NCBI RefSeq assembly: GCF_049276915.1
Contig: NZ_JBASXK010000134.1
Location: forward strand, 1-64,000
Reading direction: 5' to 3'
Length of the DNA: 64,000 nucleotides
DNA from: Aestuariivita sp049276915
GTDB taxonomy: Bacteria; Pseudomonadota; Alphaproteobacteria; Rhodobacterales; Rhodobacteraceae
Shown: piece by piece, positions 1 to 8,003 of the stretch
How the letters are laid out: each line of letters begins with the position of its first letter
Position numbering within the stretch: position 1 is the first letter of the stretch
Made by a program: the position numbers and the translations under genes
Notes under the pieces: model-generated
Told to the model about the DNA's origin: nothing
Database searches by the model: none
The model's input: only the letters and a program-made list of their open reading frames with translations

Positions 1-15
1 CGGCAGACCGAATGC

Positions 16-43
16 AAAAGGCGCGCCCTGGACAGGCGCGCCT
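16..43 (-). terminator. Rho-independent terminator of tpa
   Basis: Perfect 9-bp inverted repeat (19-27 with 35-43, 7-nt loop) rich in GC. Read on the minus strand it is followed by four T residues. It lies 25 bases downstream of the tpa stop codon, as expected for the end of that transcript. Confidence 0.75.
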
Positions 44-67
44 TTCATCCTGTCAAAACCGGGTGCT

Positions 68-1459
68 TCAGCCGAAGACACGTCCCAATGCGCCATCCAC
101 GGCGTGGGTGATATGGTCGATATCATCAGGCGTCGCGATCAGCGAAGGCGAGAAACACAGCGTGTTGTTCTTGCCCGGCACCGACCGGTTGGTGACACCG
201 ATGATCACGCCCTGTGCCATGCAGTCGCCAACAACGGCCTGCGCCAGCTTTTCGTCCACGGGATCCTTCGAGGCGCGATCTGCCACAAGTTCGGCCCCAC
301 AAAACAGACCCTTGCCGCGCACATCGCCGATCACGGCATGCTTTTCCATCAGGGCATGAAGATTTCCCATCAGGCGCTCACCCATATTGAGGGTATTCTG
401 CAGCAGGCCTTCGTCTTCGATGATGCGCATGTTTTCGATAGCGGCAGCCGGTCCGGCGGTACAGCCGCCAAAGGTCGAGATATCGCGGAAGTAGTTCAGC
501 TTGTCTTCGGGGGCGTCCTTGAATTTGTCGAACACCTCTTCGGTGGTCACAAGACAGGCAATCGCCGCATAGCCCGAAGCCACGCCTTTGGCCATCGTCA
601 CCATATCCGGCTTCACGCCATAGTTCTGATAGCCGAACCATGTGCCCGTGCGACCGACACCGCAGACGACCTCGTCAATGTGCAGCAGGATGTCATACTT
701 GGTGCAAATCTCCTGGACGCGCTCCCAATAGCCCGCGGGCGGCTCGATCACGCCGCCGCCTGCCGTGACCGGCTCAAGGCAAAGCCCGCCAACCGTGTCG
801 GGGCCTTCGCGCAGGATGACCGCTTCGATCTGATCTGCGGCCCAAACGCCATAGTTCTCCTCGGGCGCGCCGTCCTGCTCGTGCTTGCGGTATTCAAGGC
901 AGTGGGGCACGCGCACGAAACCGGGTGCGAAGGGGCCGTATTGGGCGTTGCGTTCGTCCTGCCCGCCTGCTGAAAGACAGCCGATCGTGGTGCCGTGATA
1001 GTCGCGGTCGCGGTACAGGATCTTGTGCTTCTTGCCGCCATATTTCGCATGCGCGATCTGGCGGATCATCTTGAAGGCCTTCTCATTGGCCTCCGAGCCT
1101 GAGTTGCAGTAATAGACCCGGCTCATGCCCGGCATTTTCTCGATCAGCTTGCGGGCAAAAACCGCGCCCGGGATCGATCCGGCGGCACCGGCAAAATAGT
1201 TTAGCTTGATCAACTGGTCGCGCACTGCATTTGCGATGCTTTCGCGACCATAGCCCACATTCACTGTCCAGACGGCACCCGAGACAGCATCCAGATGCTC
1301 TTTGCCTTTCTGGTCCCAGACTTTCATCCCCTTGCCTTCGACAATGATGCGGGGGTCCGATGTCTCATAGGGTTTGTGCTGAGTCAGGTGATGCCAGATA
1401 TGGGCTTTGTCAGCCTCGACCACGTGGCTGATGTCGTTTTCGTTGAACGTGCCGTCCAT
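68..1459 (-). CDS. tpa: Taurine--pyruvate aminotransferase (class III PLP aminotransferase)
   Basis: Cytoplasmic enzyme that moves the amino group of taurine to pyruvate, giving sulfoacetaldehyde and alanine. The 463-residue protein is full length for class III aminotransferases. Visible motifs are the SGSEANEKA phosphate-binding loop near residue 120, the IDEV aspartate (about D262) that contacts the PLP ring nitrogen, and the PLP lysine in TMAKGVASGYA (about K291). The taurine assignment over other omega-aminotransferases rests mainly on the divergent tauABC genes and the TauR-like operator between them. The next steps (xsc, pta) and tauR itself are not in this window. The alanine produced could be handled by the ald gene far downstream, but that link is only inference. 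Confidence 0.9.
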   Translation of the reverse strand: MDGTFNENDISHVVEADKAHIWHHLTQHKPYETSDPRIIVEGKGMKVWDQKGKEHLDAVSGAVWTVNVGYGRESIANAVRDQLIKLNYFAGAAGSIPGAVFARKLIEKMPGMSRVYYCNSGSEANEKAFKMIRQIAHAKYGGKKHKILYRDRDYHGTTIGCLSAGGQDERNAQYGPFAPGFVRVPHCLEYRKHEQDGAPEENYGVWAADQIEAVILREGPDTVGGLCLEPVTAGGGVIEPPAGYWERVQEICTKYDILLHIDEVVCGVGRTGTWFGYQNYGVKPDMVTMAKGVASGYAAIACLVTTEEVFDKFKDAPEDKLNYFRDISTFGGCTAGPAAAIENMRIIEDEGLLQNTLNMGERLMGNLHALMEKHAVIGDVRGKGLFCGAELVADRASKDPVDEKLAQAVVGDCMAQGVIIGVTNRSVPGKNNTLCFSPSLIATPDDIDHITHAVDGALGRVFG

Positions 1460-1556
1460 GATGTTCCCTCCAGACGAAATGCGCGCAAAGATACGGTGCC
1501 CGCGAACGGACCATAGTCAGATGCATCTCAAAATGAAGCCGGTTTGTATCGCACAG

Positions 1557-1589
1557 TTAGGACCAGACCTACGTTCCGTTTAAGTCCAG
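1557..1589 (-). promoter_or_regulatory. Putative TauR operator: two direct repeats in the tpa/tauA intergenic region
   Basis: On the minus strand the sequence has CTGGACTTAA (1580-1589) and CTGGTCCTAA (1557-1566), direct repeats 23 bases apart. TauR of Rhodobacter capsulatus, a MocR/GntR-type activator of taurine genes, is known (from memory) to bind direct repeats of CTGGACTTAA or CTGGACCTAA, so one copy is exact and the other has one mismatch. The site sits about 100 bases upstream of tpa in the roughly 400-base gap that also serves tauA. I see no gene in the rest of that gap (1460-1860). Confidence 0.7.
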
Positions 1590-1860
1590 TCTGGCCGCGA
1601 TTTGGGGCCAGGCTCTGCGCCAGAGTGCCGATTTCCATCTGTTTTCAAGCTGTTTGCGTGTGTTTCGCGTTTGTTTTCGCCGGGTCTGCGGGTCTGGAGT
1701 GCGCGGGAAAAAACATTGATTGGCGAAAAGATTTGCAGTCGGATTGATGCAGGCGCGGATCAAACCGCGCGGCGGAAGCTTGCGGGAGCATCTGAAAGGG
1801 CGGTTCGAACCGACTGGAATACATCGCCACCGTCCCGGGTGGCTCAATCAGGAGAACAAT

Positions 1861-2871
1861 ATGACTGTGAAAACCAAGCTGATGAGCGCGGTCGCTGGAT
1901 TGGCGATGATGACCGGAGCGCAGGCAGCCCTTGCGGCGGGCCATGGCGGCGAAATCACCGTGGGATACTTCCTCGAGTGGCCCATGCCGTTCCAGTTTGC
2001 CAAAGTGAACGGCACCTATGAAGAAGAGATGGGCGTCAAGATCAACTGGGTGAGCTTTGACACCGGCACCGCGATGAGCGCCGCCATGGCCAGCGGCGAC
2101 GTGCAGATGAGCGTTAGCCAAGGCGTGCCGCCCTTCGTTGTCGCGACCAGCGCGGGCCAGGATCTTCAGATCATTGATGTGGCCGTGTCCTACTCGGACA
2201 ATGACAACTGCGTCGTGCGCAGCGATCTCGAAATTGACAAGGACAGCGCCGATGAACTGGCCGGCAAGAAAGTCGCCGTGCCTCTGGGAACTGCGGCGCA
2301 TTACGGCTTTCTCAAGCAGATGAGCCATTTTGGCGTCGATCTGGCAAGCCTCGATGTCGTCGATATGGCACCTGCCGAAGGTGCGGCGGCACTCAGCCAG
2401 TCATCCGTTGACATGGCCTGCGGCTGGGGCGGAGCGCTGCGCCGCATGAAGGAAAGCGGCAACGTGCTGCTGACGGGTGCCGAAAAGGAACAACTGGGCA
2501 TTCTGGTTTTCGACGTCACCTCTGCCCCGGCGGGGTTCGTGGCCGAAGAAAGCGAACTGGTCGCCAAGTTCCTCAAGGTCACCGCGGATGCAAATGCGAT
2601 GTGGGCGGATGAAGCCAATCACGCAAAGATGCTGCCCGTGATCGCCAAGGATGCCGGCATGGACGAAGCGGCGACAGCTGCAACGCTGGCCGGTTTCGTG
2701 TTCCCGTCTGTGGATGAGCAGATGTCAGCCAAATGGCTGGGCGGCGGCGCGCAGGAGTTCATGAAGGGCGTGGCCGAAGTGTTTGTCGAATCCGGCTCGA
2801 TCGGCAGCGCGCTTGAAAGCTATGCGGCGACGGTCAACACCGGGCCTCTTGCTGCTGCAAAGGGCATGTAA
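1861..2871 (+). CDS. tauA: Taurine ABC transporter, periplasmic substrate-binding protein
   Basis: Periplasmic receptor that captures taurine for the TauBC importer. The 336-residue protein starts at the ATG preceded by CAGGAG; an upstream in-frame ATG at 1720 would add an unrelated leader and is rejected. Residues 1-27 form a Sec signal peptide (positive end, hydrophobic core, AQAALAA before the mature GHGGEITVGY). The mature part has the type II binding-protein fold of the NrtA/SsuA/TauA family, with the typical GYFLEWPMPF, SGDVQMSVSQG and MACGWGGAL segments. It is followed by a strong terminator hairpin before tauB, which should make the receptor more abundant than the membrane parts. Confidence 0.88.
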   Translation: MTVKTKLMSAVAGLAMMTGAQAALAAGHGGEITVGYFLEWPMPFQFAKVNGTYEEEMGVKINWVSFDTGTAMSAAMASGDVQMSVSQGVPPFVVATSAGQDLQIIDVAVSYSDNDNCVVRSDLEIDKDSADELAGKKVAVPLGTAAHYGFLKQMSHFGVDLASLDVVDMAPAEGAAALSQSSVDMACGWGGALRRMKESGNVLLTGAEKEQLGILVFDVTSAPAGFVAEESELVAKFLKVTADANAMWADEANHAKMLPVIAKDAGMDEAATAATLAGFVFPSVDEQMSAKWLGGGAQEFMKGVAEVFVESGSIGSALESYAATVNTGPLAAAKGM

Positions 2872-2884
2872 GCCAGATTGGCAG

Positions 2885-2918
2885 GGCGCGCGCCTTTCGG
2901 GGCGCGCGCCGTTTTTTT
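2885..2918 (+). terminator. Intra-operon terminator/attenuator between tauA and tauB
   Basis: A 10-bp perfect GC stem (2885-2894 with 2901-2910, loop TTTCGG) is followed by G and seven T residues, a canonical intrinsic terminator. As tauB and tauC follow on the same strand with no obvious gene boundary otherwise, it probably acts as a partial terminator and 3'-end protector that favours tauA mRNA. Confidence 0.8.
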
Positions 2919-3000
2919 CGCCATGCGAAGCGGCGTGCAAGCTTTTCGGGGATTTTGAACCGGGGTCTTCAGGCTTTGGGTGATCGTGATCGGGGGCAGA

Positions 3001-3807
3001 ATGACCGGATTGGCCATCAACAACATATCCATGCGTTTTGATCTGCCCGGTGGCGGGTCGGTTCAGGCGCTCAAGGATGTGACGTTGCACCTCAAGGAAG
3101 GCGAGCTCATGAGCGTGCTGGGGCCTTCGGGCTGCGGCAAGACCACGCTTTTGAACATTCTTGCGGGCTTTCTGGCTCCGACCGAGGGACAGATCGAGAT
3201 GAACGGCCATATCGTCACCGGCCCTGATGCCGAACGCGGCATGGTGTTTCAGCAAGGTGCGTTGTTTGAATGGATGAACGTGCGCGAGAATGTCGGCTTT
3301 GGCCCTTCGATGAAGGGCATGCCAAAGAACGACAAAGCCGAGATTGTGAACCATTTGCTGGATGTCGTCGGCTTGCAGGATTTCAAGGACAAAGCCGTCT
3401 ATGAACTGTCAGGGGGCATGCAGCAACGCGTCGCGCTGGCGCGGTGTCTGGCAAATGACCCGGATGTGATCCTGATGGACGAACCGCTTGGCGCTCTGGA
3501 CGCTCTGACGCGCGAAAAGATGCAGGGCCTTGTTCTCAAGCTTTGGAAAGAGACCGGAAAGACGATCATCCTGATCACCCATTCGGTGGAAGAGGCGCTG
3601 TTGCTGGGTGAGCGGCTTCTGGTCATGGCCCCGCGACCGGGGCGCATTCACAAGGAATACCGTCTGCCCTTTGCCGAGATGGGCGTGAATGCCGATCTGC
3701 GCGAAGTCAAGAAAGAGCCCGAGTTCGCGGCCAAGCGCGAAGAAATACTGGGTATGATCTGGGATATGGAAGAAGAAATCATGGGCCGCTCGGAGGCTGC
3801 GGAATGA
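3001..3807 (+). CDS. tauB: Taurine ABC transporter, ATP-binding protein
   Basis: ATPase subunit that drives taurine import. The 268-residue protein has Walker A GPSGCGKTT (residues 41-49), Q-loop VFQQGALFEW, ABC signature LSGGMQQ (136-142), Walker B VILMDE (156-161) and the H-loop ITHSVEE. The ATG at 3001, preceded by a GGGGG stretch, is chosen over in-frame GTG codons 15-21 bases upstream, because the domain begins directly after it. Its 3' end overlaps tauC by four bases (ATGA), so the two are translationally coupled. The substrate is inferred from tpa and tauA. Confidence 0.88.
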   Translation: MTGLAINNISMRFDLPGGGSVQALKDVTLHLKEGELMSVLGPSGCGKTTLLNILAGFLAPTEGQIEMNGHIVTGPDAERGMVFQQGALFEWMNVRENVGFGPSMKGMPKNDKAEIVNHLLDVVGLQDFKDKAVYELSGGMQQRVALARCLANDPDVILMDEPLGALDALTREKMQGLVLKLWKETGKTIILITHSVEEALLLGERLLVMAPRPGRIHKEYRLPFAEMGVNADLREVKKEPEFAAKREEILGMIWDMEEEIMGRSEAAE

Positions 3808-5069
3808 TCCCACTTCTGATCTATATCGCGATTTTCGTCGCCTCCTATTACCTCGTGAAGCTTGTGGTCAACCGTCGCTCGACACGGGATTACACATCTC
3901 TCAAGACGGTCACATTCGGCGATGAAAGCGCGGTTGTGCCGAACCGCGTGGCAAGCTTTGTGTCGATCGCAACCATCTTCCTGCTTTGGGGGATGTTCAC
4001 CGGCTCGACGCTCTTGCCGTCTTTCCTCCATGCGCCCGGACCGTTCGAGGGCACCACAGGCTTTGAATACACCGCAGAGGCGAATGGTGTGCGCGACAGC
4101 GCGACTGTCACGATTGTCGTGCATCCCATCGACGCGGAACCCGACCTGCCCGAGATCGAACCCGGCGAGGGCTGGGCCAAAAATGATGTTGCCGCCATCG
4201 GAATGTGGCGTTCTGGCCTGATACGGGTGGATCGCAATGATGAGTTTGGACGTGACGAGGGCGCAGTCGTCGTTGCGATCAACGGTGTTGCGATCGCGCC
4301 GGGCGAACGCGTGGCGGTTGCAGACGGGATTGTCTCGCTGTCGGACAAGGGAACGCCCAATTTTCAGCCCGAGAAGGGTTGGCAGATGGAGCCGATCTGG
4401 CTGCCTTCACCCGAGGCCGTGATGCAGCGTCTTGGTGAAATCGCCAGTGAAGGGTTTCGCGGTTCAACCCTGGCCGAGCATCTGGGCTATTCGCTGTTTC
4501 GCGTGATCGTCGGCTTTGTCTTTGGGGCTCTGATCGGCATTCCGCTGGGTTATGCCATGGGCCTGAGCAACTGGTTCCGCGGCTGGTTTGACCCGATTGT
4601 GGAATTCATGCGCCCCGTGCCGCCTTTGGCGCTGATCCCGCTGGTGATCATCTGGGCTGGGATCGGAGAAGCCGGAAAGATCATTCTGCTGTTTCTTGCC
4701 GCGCTTTGGATCATGGCGATCGCAGCGCGCTCTGGCGTGTCGGGCGTCAAGATATCCAAGGTGCATGCGGCCTATTCGCTGGGAGCCAGCAAATGGCAGA
4801 TCATGCGATACGTTATCATCCCGAACTCCCTGCCCGAGATCTTCACCGGGGCGCGAGTCGCGATGGGGGTCTGCTGGGGCACAGTTGTCGCGGCTGAACT
4901 GGTTGCCGCTGAACAAGGCGCGGGCATGATGATCATGGTCGCGTCCAAGTTCCAGAACACCGACATCGTTTTGATGGGAATCATCCTCATCGGGGTGATC
5001 GGATTTGGCATCGACATGCTGATGCGCTGGGCCGAGCGAATCCTTGTGCCCTGGAAAGGCAAAGGCTGA
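3804..5069 (+). CDS. tauC: Taurine ABC transporter permease with a large periplasmic insert
   Basis: Inner-membrane channel of the taurine importer. At 421 residues it is about 150 longer than usual for TauC/SsuC permeases (around 270). The C-terminal part (about 205-421) is a normal BPD_transp_1 domain with the EAA coupling loop AAYSLGASKWQIMRYVIIP (about 322-340). The extra part has two hydrophobic segments (about 2-20 and 50-70) flanking, with the first helix of the canonical domain, a soluble segment of about 120 residues (78-197). That segment contains beta-rich sequence like bacterial Ig/cadherin-type repeats. It overlaps tauB by four bases. No stop or frame change separates the two parts, so it is one intact gene. 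Confidence 0.85.
   Translation: MIPLLIYIAIFVASYYLVKLVVNRRSTRDYTSLKTVTFGDESAVVPNRVASFVSIATIFLLWGMFTGSTLLPSFLHAPGPFEGTTGFEYTAEANGVRDSATVTIVVHPIDAEPDLPEIEPGEGWAKNDVAAIGMWRSGLIRVDRNDEFGRDEGAVVVAINGVAIAPGERVAVADGIVSLSDKGTPNFQPEKGWQMEPIWLPSPEAVMQRLGEIASEGFRGSTLAEHLGYSLFRVIVGFVFGALIGIPLGYAMGLSNWFRGWFDPIVEFMRPVPPLALIPLVIIWAGIGEAGKIILLFLAALWIMAIAARSGVSGVKISKVHAAYSLGASKWQIMRYVIIPNSLPEIFTGARVAMGVCWGTVVAAELVAAEQGAGMMIMVASKFQNTDIVLMGIILIGVIGFGIDMLMRWAERILVPWKGKG
4035..4388 (+). other. Encoded Ig/cadherin-like insert within TauC
   Basis: Residues 78-195 of TauC. The first stretch (80-108, with GFEYTAEANG and DSATVTIVV) resembles the end of a bacterial cadherin-like/Ig repeat. The second (153-193, with AINGVAIAPG, VAVADGIVSLS and FQPEKGW) resembles the beginning of the next repeat. 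Predicted to lie in the periplasm from the flanking hydrophobic segments. The domain call is by eye from the repeat-like consensus and needs a profile search. Confidence 0.45.
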
Positions 5070-5939
5070 TACCGCTGGAGTTTTGGTCATCGCTGCGAAA
5101 ATACCTACCCGATATGGATAAGCGCGCGAGATTTTGTTGATCTTTGGAAAAGGCGCATTACATCTGGTGGCACAGGTGCATAGACGCGGTAATGCAAACT
5201 GACGGCGGGGCTCGTTTACACAGGTAGACGGGCCTCGTTTTCGTTTGGCTGTTGGGAATCAGAAAAGACGCCAGGTGCTCAGACGCGGTCTTCGCATACG
5301 CAGCCACACGGGCCACACTCCTGACGTCTTCCTGAACCATGAGTCCCGCGGACGGGTCTCCGGCTCAGCCACGATGACCTGTGAAGGTCTCCGCGACCGC
5401 AACACCCTCGGTCTGCGCCAAAGTCCGACCCCCTCCGAAGAGAGTATCCTCATCTCACGTATCCCTGATCCCTTTGACGATCCATGTCCGATCCGAAAAC
5501 CAGACCTTGGTCCGCATTGGCATCGTGAGGCCGCTGCTGGACGTAAAGCTTCGCTTTCTTACGCTGACCTGTCTGACCCTAAGGCCGGACCTGCCCGTTA
5601 AGCGCGCTGTGCTTTGCTCCACCGCCGTGGTTCGTGAGAACCGCTGCGATATGAAAACTGTGACAAGCCCGTAGGATTTCAGCAAGAAAAATAGCACCTT
5701 AGGCAAATTTTTCTTGTGGATAAGATGTTGATATCCTTGTGGAAAATCGGTGGATCAATGTCGATTTCGCAGCTCTGCTAATAGCTTGCACAAGGACACG
5801 CGGTTCCAGGCCGAAAACCGGGCCGAACAAGGGAATGCCGCGGTTTCGGGGCGAAGCAGTCAGCGAATCGCTGTTTGAGGGCACCCGCCTGCATGATCGA
5901 GCGGATCCACCAATGCGCTATTCGAATCGGTGCGAGGTT
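5070..5939 (+). other. 870-base region without a recognisable gene
   Basis: Between tauC and tRNA-Ala the open frames are short, lack ribosome binding sites and give low-complexity, arginine/proline-rich translations typical of shadows. I recognise no protein remnant, transposase or RNA. The only structured signal is the pair of DnaA-box-like sequences at 5714-5747, in a locally AT-rich patch. Confidence 0.5.
5714..5747 (-). promoter_or_regulatory. Pair of DnaA-box-like sites
   Basis: On the minus strand, TTATCCACA (5715-5723) is an exact match to the consensus DnaA box, and TTTTCCACA (5739-5747) is a near match in the same orientation, 24 bases apart. They sit in an AT-rich patch of a non-coding region. 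Two sites alone do not make an origin, and no dnaA, dnaN, hemE or parAB is nearby. Confidence 0.45.
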
Positions 5940-6015
5940 TGGTGGAGCCTAGCGGGATCGAACCGCTGACCTCCTGCATGCCATGCAGGCGCTCTCCCAG
6001 CTGAGCTAAGGCCCC
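5940..6015 (-). tRNA. tRNA-Ala, anticodon GGC
   Basis: The minus strand folds into a full cloverleaf: acceptor GGGGCCT pairing with AGGCTCC, D-arm TAGCTCAGCTGGGAGAGC, anticodon stem CCTGC/GCAGG enclosing ATGGCAT (anticodon GGC) and T-arm GCGGTTCGATCCCGC. The discriminator is A and the 3' CCA is encoded (5940-5942). Confidence 0.95.
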
Positions 6016-6063
6016 GAAGACGTGGTCGTCAGATCACATCGTGCGCCGCTCAATAGGCGCAAC

Positions 6064-6097
6064 ACCGGGCGGGATCAAGCAGAAAATCCCGCCCGGT
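6064..6097 (-). terminator. Hairpin downstream of the FYDLN-family gene
   Basis: A perfect 12-bp inverted repeat (6064-6075 with 6086-6097, 10-nt loop) begins 12 bases beyond the stop codon of the minus-strand gene. There is no T tract on the minus strand; on the plus strand five T residues follow 8 bases later. It probably ends or protects the FYDLN transcript and separates it from the tRNA gene. Confidence 0.5.
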
Positions 6098-6108
6098 GAG
6101 TCGTGTTT

Positions 6109-6432
6109 TTATTCGTCGTCGTCTGCGGCGACGTCGGCGATTTCGTCCAGCGAGACTTCATCATCGTCGTCGTCGTCTTCAAGCAGATCATCGTCCAGAT
6201 CCACATCGACTGTGTCATCATCGTCGAGGATTGCGTCATCCTCGGTATCTGCGGCATTTGCCTTTGCAGATGCTGCATCAGCTGCGTCTGCAGCGATCAT
6301 GCGAGTCTTGTTCAGATCGATTTCGACCACCTCACCCGTATAGGGGCTGATGATCGGACTTTTGTTCATGTCGTAAAACCGTTTACCCGTAACCGGGCAA
6401 AGGCGTTTTACGCCCCATTCATCTTTGGGCAT
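6109..6432 (-). CDS. FYDLN-acid family protein (TIGR02300-like)
   Basis: A 107-residue protein of a family found mainly in alphaproteobacteria; its function is unknown. The N-terminal part (1-45) carries the conserved KRLCPVTGKRFYDMN segment and SPYTGEVVEID, looking like a small metal-ribbon or adaptor fold with a single cysteine. From about residue 46 it turns into an alanine-rich then almost purely Asp/Glu tail, coded by GAT/GAC runs that appear as a CGTCGT-type microsatellite on the plus strand. The tail is expected to be disordered and strongly negative. Transcribed alone, between the tRNA and a divergent metallopeptidase gene. Confidence 0.8.
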   Translation of the reverse strand: MPKDEWGVKRLCPVTGKRFYDMNKSPIISPYTGEVVEIDLNKTRMIAADAADAASAKANAADTEDDAILDDDDTVDVDLDDDLLEDDDDDDEVSLDEIADVAADDDE

Positions 6433-6545
6433 ATGACGTCCCCTTCAAAAACTGCTGTGTCGTATCGACGATTCAGGTCACGTGCCATATGACATGGTCA
6501 GTGTCAAAGGCTTTGGCATCGGGCAGATCGGTTCAGGAGGCGTGG

Positions 6546-7238
6546 GTGAGCGAGTATGTCATTCAGGGCGATCCCCCTGTGCGCGTGCATTTGCGCCGAT
6601 CCGCCCGTGCGCGCCGGATAAGTCTGAGGGTTTCCCGGCTGGATGGGAAGGTGACCTTGACCCATCCCGCAAGCGTACCTGCGGGAGAGGCCTTGGATTT
6701 CGCCCATGAGCGCGCGGACTGGTTGCGCGGTCACGTGACGGATGTGCCGCTGAGCGTGCGCGTCGGGATTGAAACCGAGCTGCCGATCGAAGGCCAGCTG
6801 CGCCGCGTCGTGCAGACGCAGGGCCGGCGCATCGAGCTGGCCCCTTTCGAGATCGCGGTACCGGGATCGCCTGAGACGGTAGGCAAGCGGCTCGAAAGCT
6901 ATCTGAAAACGCTGGCACGTGACCGATTGGCAGCGGCTTCGGATGACTATGCTGCGCGTCTGGGCAAAAGCTTTCAGCGGATCAGCCTGCGTGACACGCG
7001 ATCACGCTGGGGATCATGCTCATCGCGCGGCACGCTGATGTATTCCTGGCGGCTGGTCATGGCACCGCCAGAGGTGCTTCGTTACGTGGCGGCCCACGAG
7101 GTGGCCCATCTGGCCCAGATGAACCACTCGCGGGCCTATTGGGATGGGCTGCTGCGCATACATGGCCCTTTCGATATCCAGCGCCGCTGGCTGCACGAGC
7201 AGGGCGGCGATCTGCACAGGTTTCAGTTCACCGCTTGA
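6546..7238 (+). CDS. YgjP/DUF45-type (M48 family) zinc metallopeptidase
   Basis: Predicted cytoplasmic metal-dependent hydrolase of the YgjP/WLM-like family. The 230-residue form starts at GTG 6546, which has AGGAGG (6535-6540) five bases upstream; an ATG 57 bases earlier would lack this site. Family motifs are RWGSCSS (about 154-160) and the zinc site HEVAH (184-188) followed by MNHSRAYW, where the second histidine and tryptophan match the family. The physiological substrate is not known for this family. It is followed after 33 bases by a GntR regulator gene. Confidence 0.82.
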   Translation: MSEYVIQGDPPVRVHLRRSARARRISLRVSRLDGKVTLTHPASVPAGEALDFAHERADWLRGHVTDVPLSVRVGIETELPIEGQLRRVVQTQGRRIELAPFEIAVPGSPETVGKRLESYLKTLARDRLAAASDDYAARLGKSFQRISLRDTRSRWGSCSSRGTLMYSWRLVMAPPEVLRYVAAHEVAHLAQMNHSRAYWDGLLRIHGPFDIQRRWLHEQGGDLHRFQFTA

Positions 7239-7251
7239 CCGGGCCTGCATA

Positions 7252-7261
7252 TGTGATCACA
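7252..7261. promoter_or_regulatory. Palindrome just upstream of the GntR gene
   Basis: Perfect palindrome TGTGATCACA ending 10 bases before the GntR start codon. FCD-type GntR regulators bind short palindromes of this kind, so this may be its autoregulatory operator. It could also be chance, being only 10 bases. Confidence 0.35.
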
Positions 7262-7271
7262 AACTGGTTCC

Positions 7272-7919
7272 ATGCTGATAAATCCCCGCCCTGCTGACAC
7301 CAGCTCCGCTCATGACCGGGTCTATCGCGCGTTGCGCACGCGTATCATGCACGGAGAGATGGCTCCAGGCCAGGCGCTCACATTGCGCGGAATCGGCAAG
7401 GAGTTCGATGTCTCGATGACCCCGGCGCGTGAAGCGCTGCGTCGCCTGGCGGCAGAAGGGGCGCTGTTTCTGTCGAGTTCGGGTCGTGTGTCCACGCCAG
7501 AGCTGTCCAGCGAGCGAATCGAGGAACTGGCCGCCCTGCGAGCCCTGATCGAAGTTGAATTGGCCAGTCGCGCCCTGCCGCGTGCGCATATCGCGCTGAT
7601 CGAACGGCTCCAGAGCATCAACGCCGTGACAGCCGAGGCCGTCGCGCAGCGCGACGCAGTCACCTATATCCGAACGAATCTCGAGTTTCACCGCACGCTG
7701 TACCTGCGCGCACAGGCCCCGGCGATGCTGGCCATGGCCGAGACCGTCTGGCTGCAGCTGGGCCCGACAATGCGCGCGCTCTATGGCCGGTTGCGCCGCA
7801 CCGAACCGCCGCAGTTTCACCGCATGATCATCGCCGCGCTCAAGGCCGGGGATGAGCCTGGGCTGCGGCTTGCCGTGCGTTCGGACGTCACGCAAGGTCT
7901 GCGCTTGCTGACGACCTGA
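7272..7919 (+). CDS. GntR-family transcriptional regulator (FCD subfamily)
   Basis: DNA-binding repressor or activator that responds to a small carboxylic ligand. The 215-residue protein has an N-terminal winged helix (about 12-75; motifs YRALRTRIMHGEMAPGQ and SMTPAREALRRLAAEG) and a C-terminal all-helical FCD domain with the metal-site-like pattern around NLEFHRTLY. It precedes an ABC import operon on the same strand by 84 bases, suggesting it controls that transporter. The ligand is unknown. The ribosome binding site is weak. Confidence 0.85.
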   Translation: MLINPRPADTSSAHDRVYRALRTRIMHGEMAPGQALTLRGIGKEFDVSMTPAREALRRLAAEGALFLSSSGRVSTPELSSERIEELAALRALIEVELASRALPRAHIALIERLQSINAVTAEAVAQRDAVTYIRTNLEFHRTLYLRAQAPAMLAMAETVWLQLGPTMRALYGRLRRTEPPQFHRMIIAALKAGDEPGLRLAVRSDVTQGLRLLTT

Positions 7920-8003
7920 CCCGGCAGGTTTCAACATGCATTGTGTATTGCACCCCTGACCCTCCCGCCCCTATCGTGGGTGTCATAAACGGGAGGAATA
8001 TCT

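Noticed and set aside
5070..5939. Replication origin
   Set aside because: Only two DnaA-like boxes, no origin-associated genes, no clear AT-rich unwinding element; listed only as a possible DnaA-binding site.
6489..6545. Upstream ATG start of the YgjP-type gene
   Set aside because: No ribosome binding site; AGGAGG is placed for GTG 6546.
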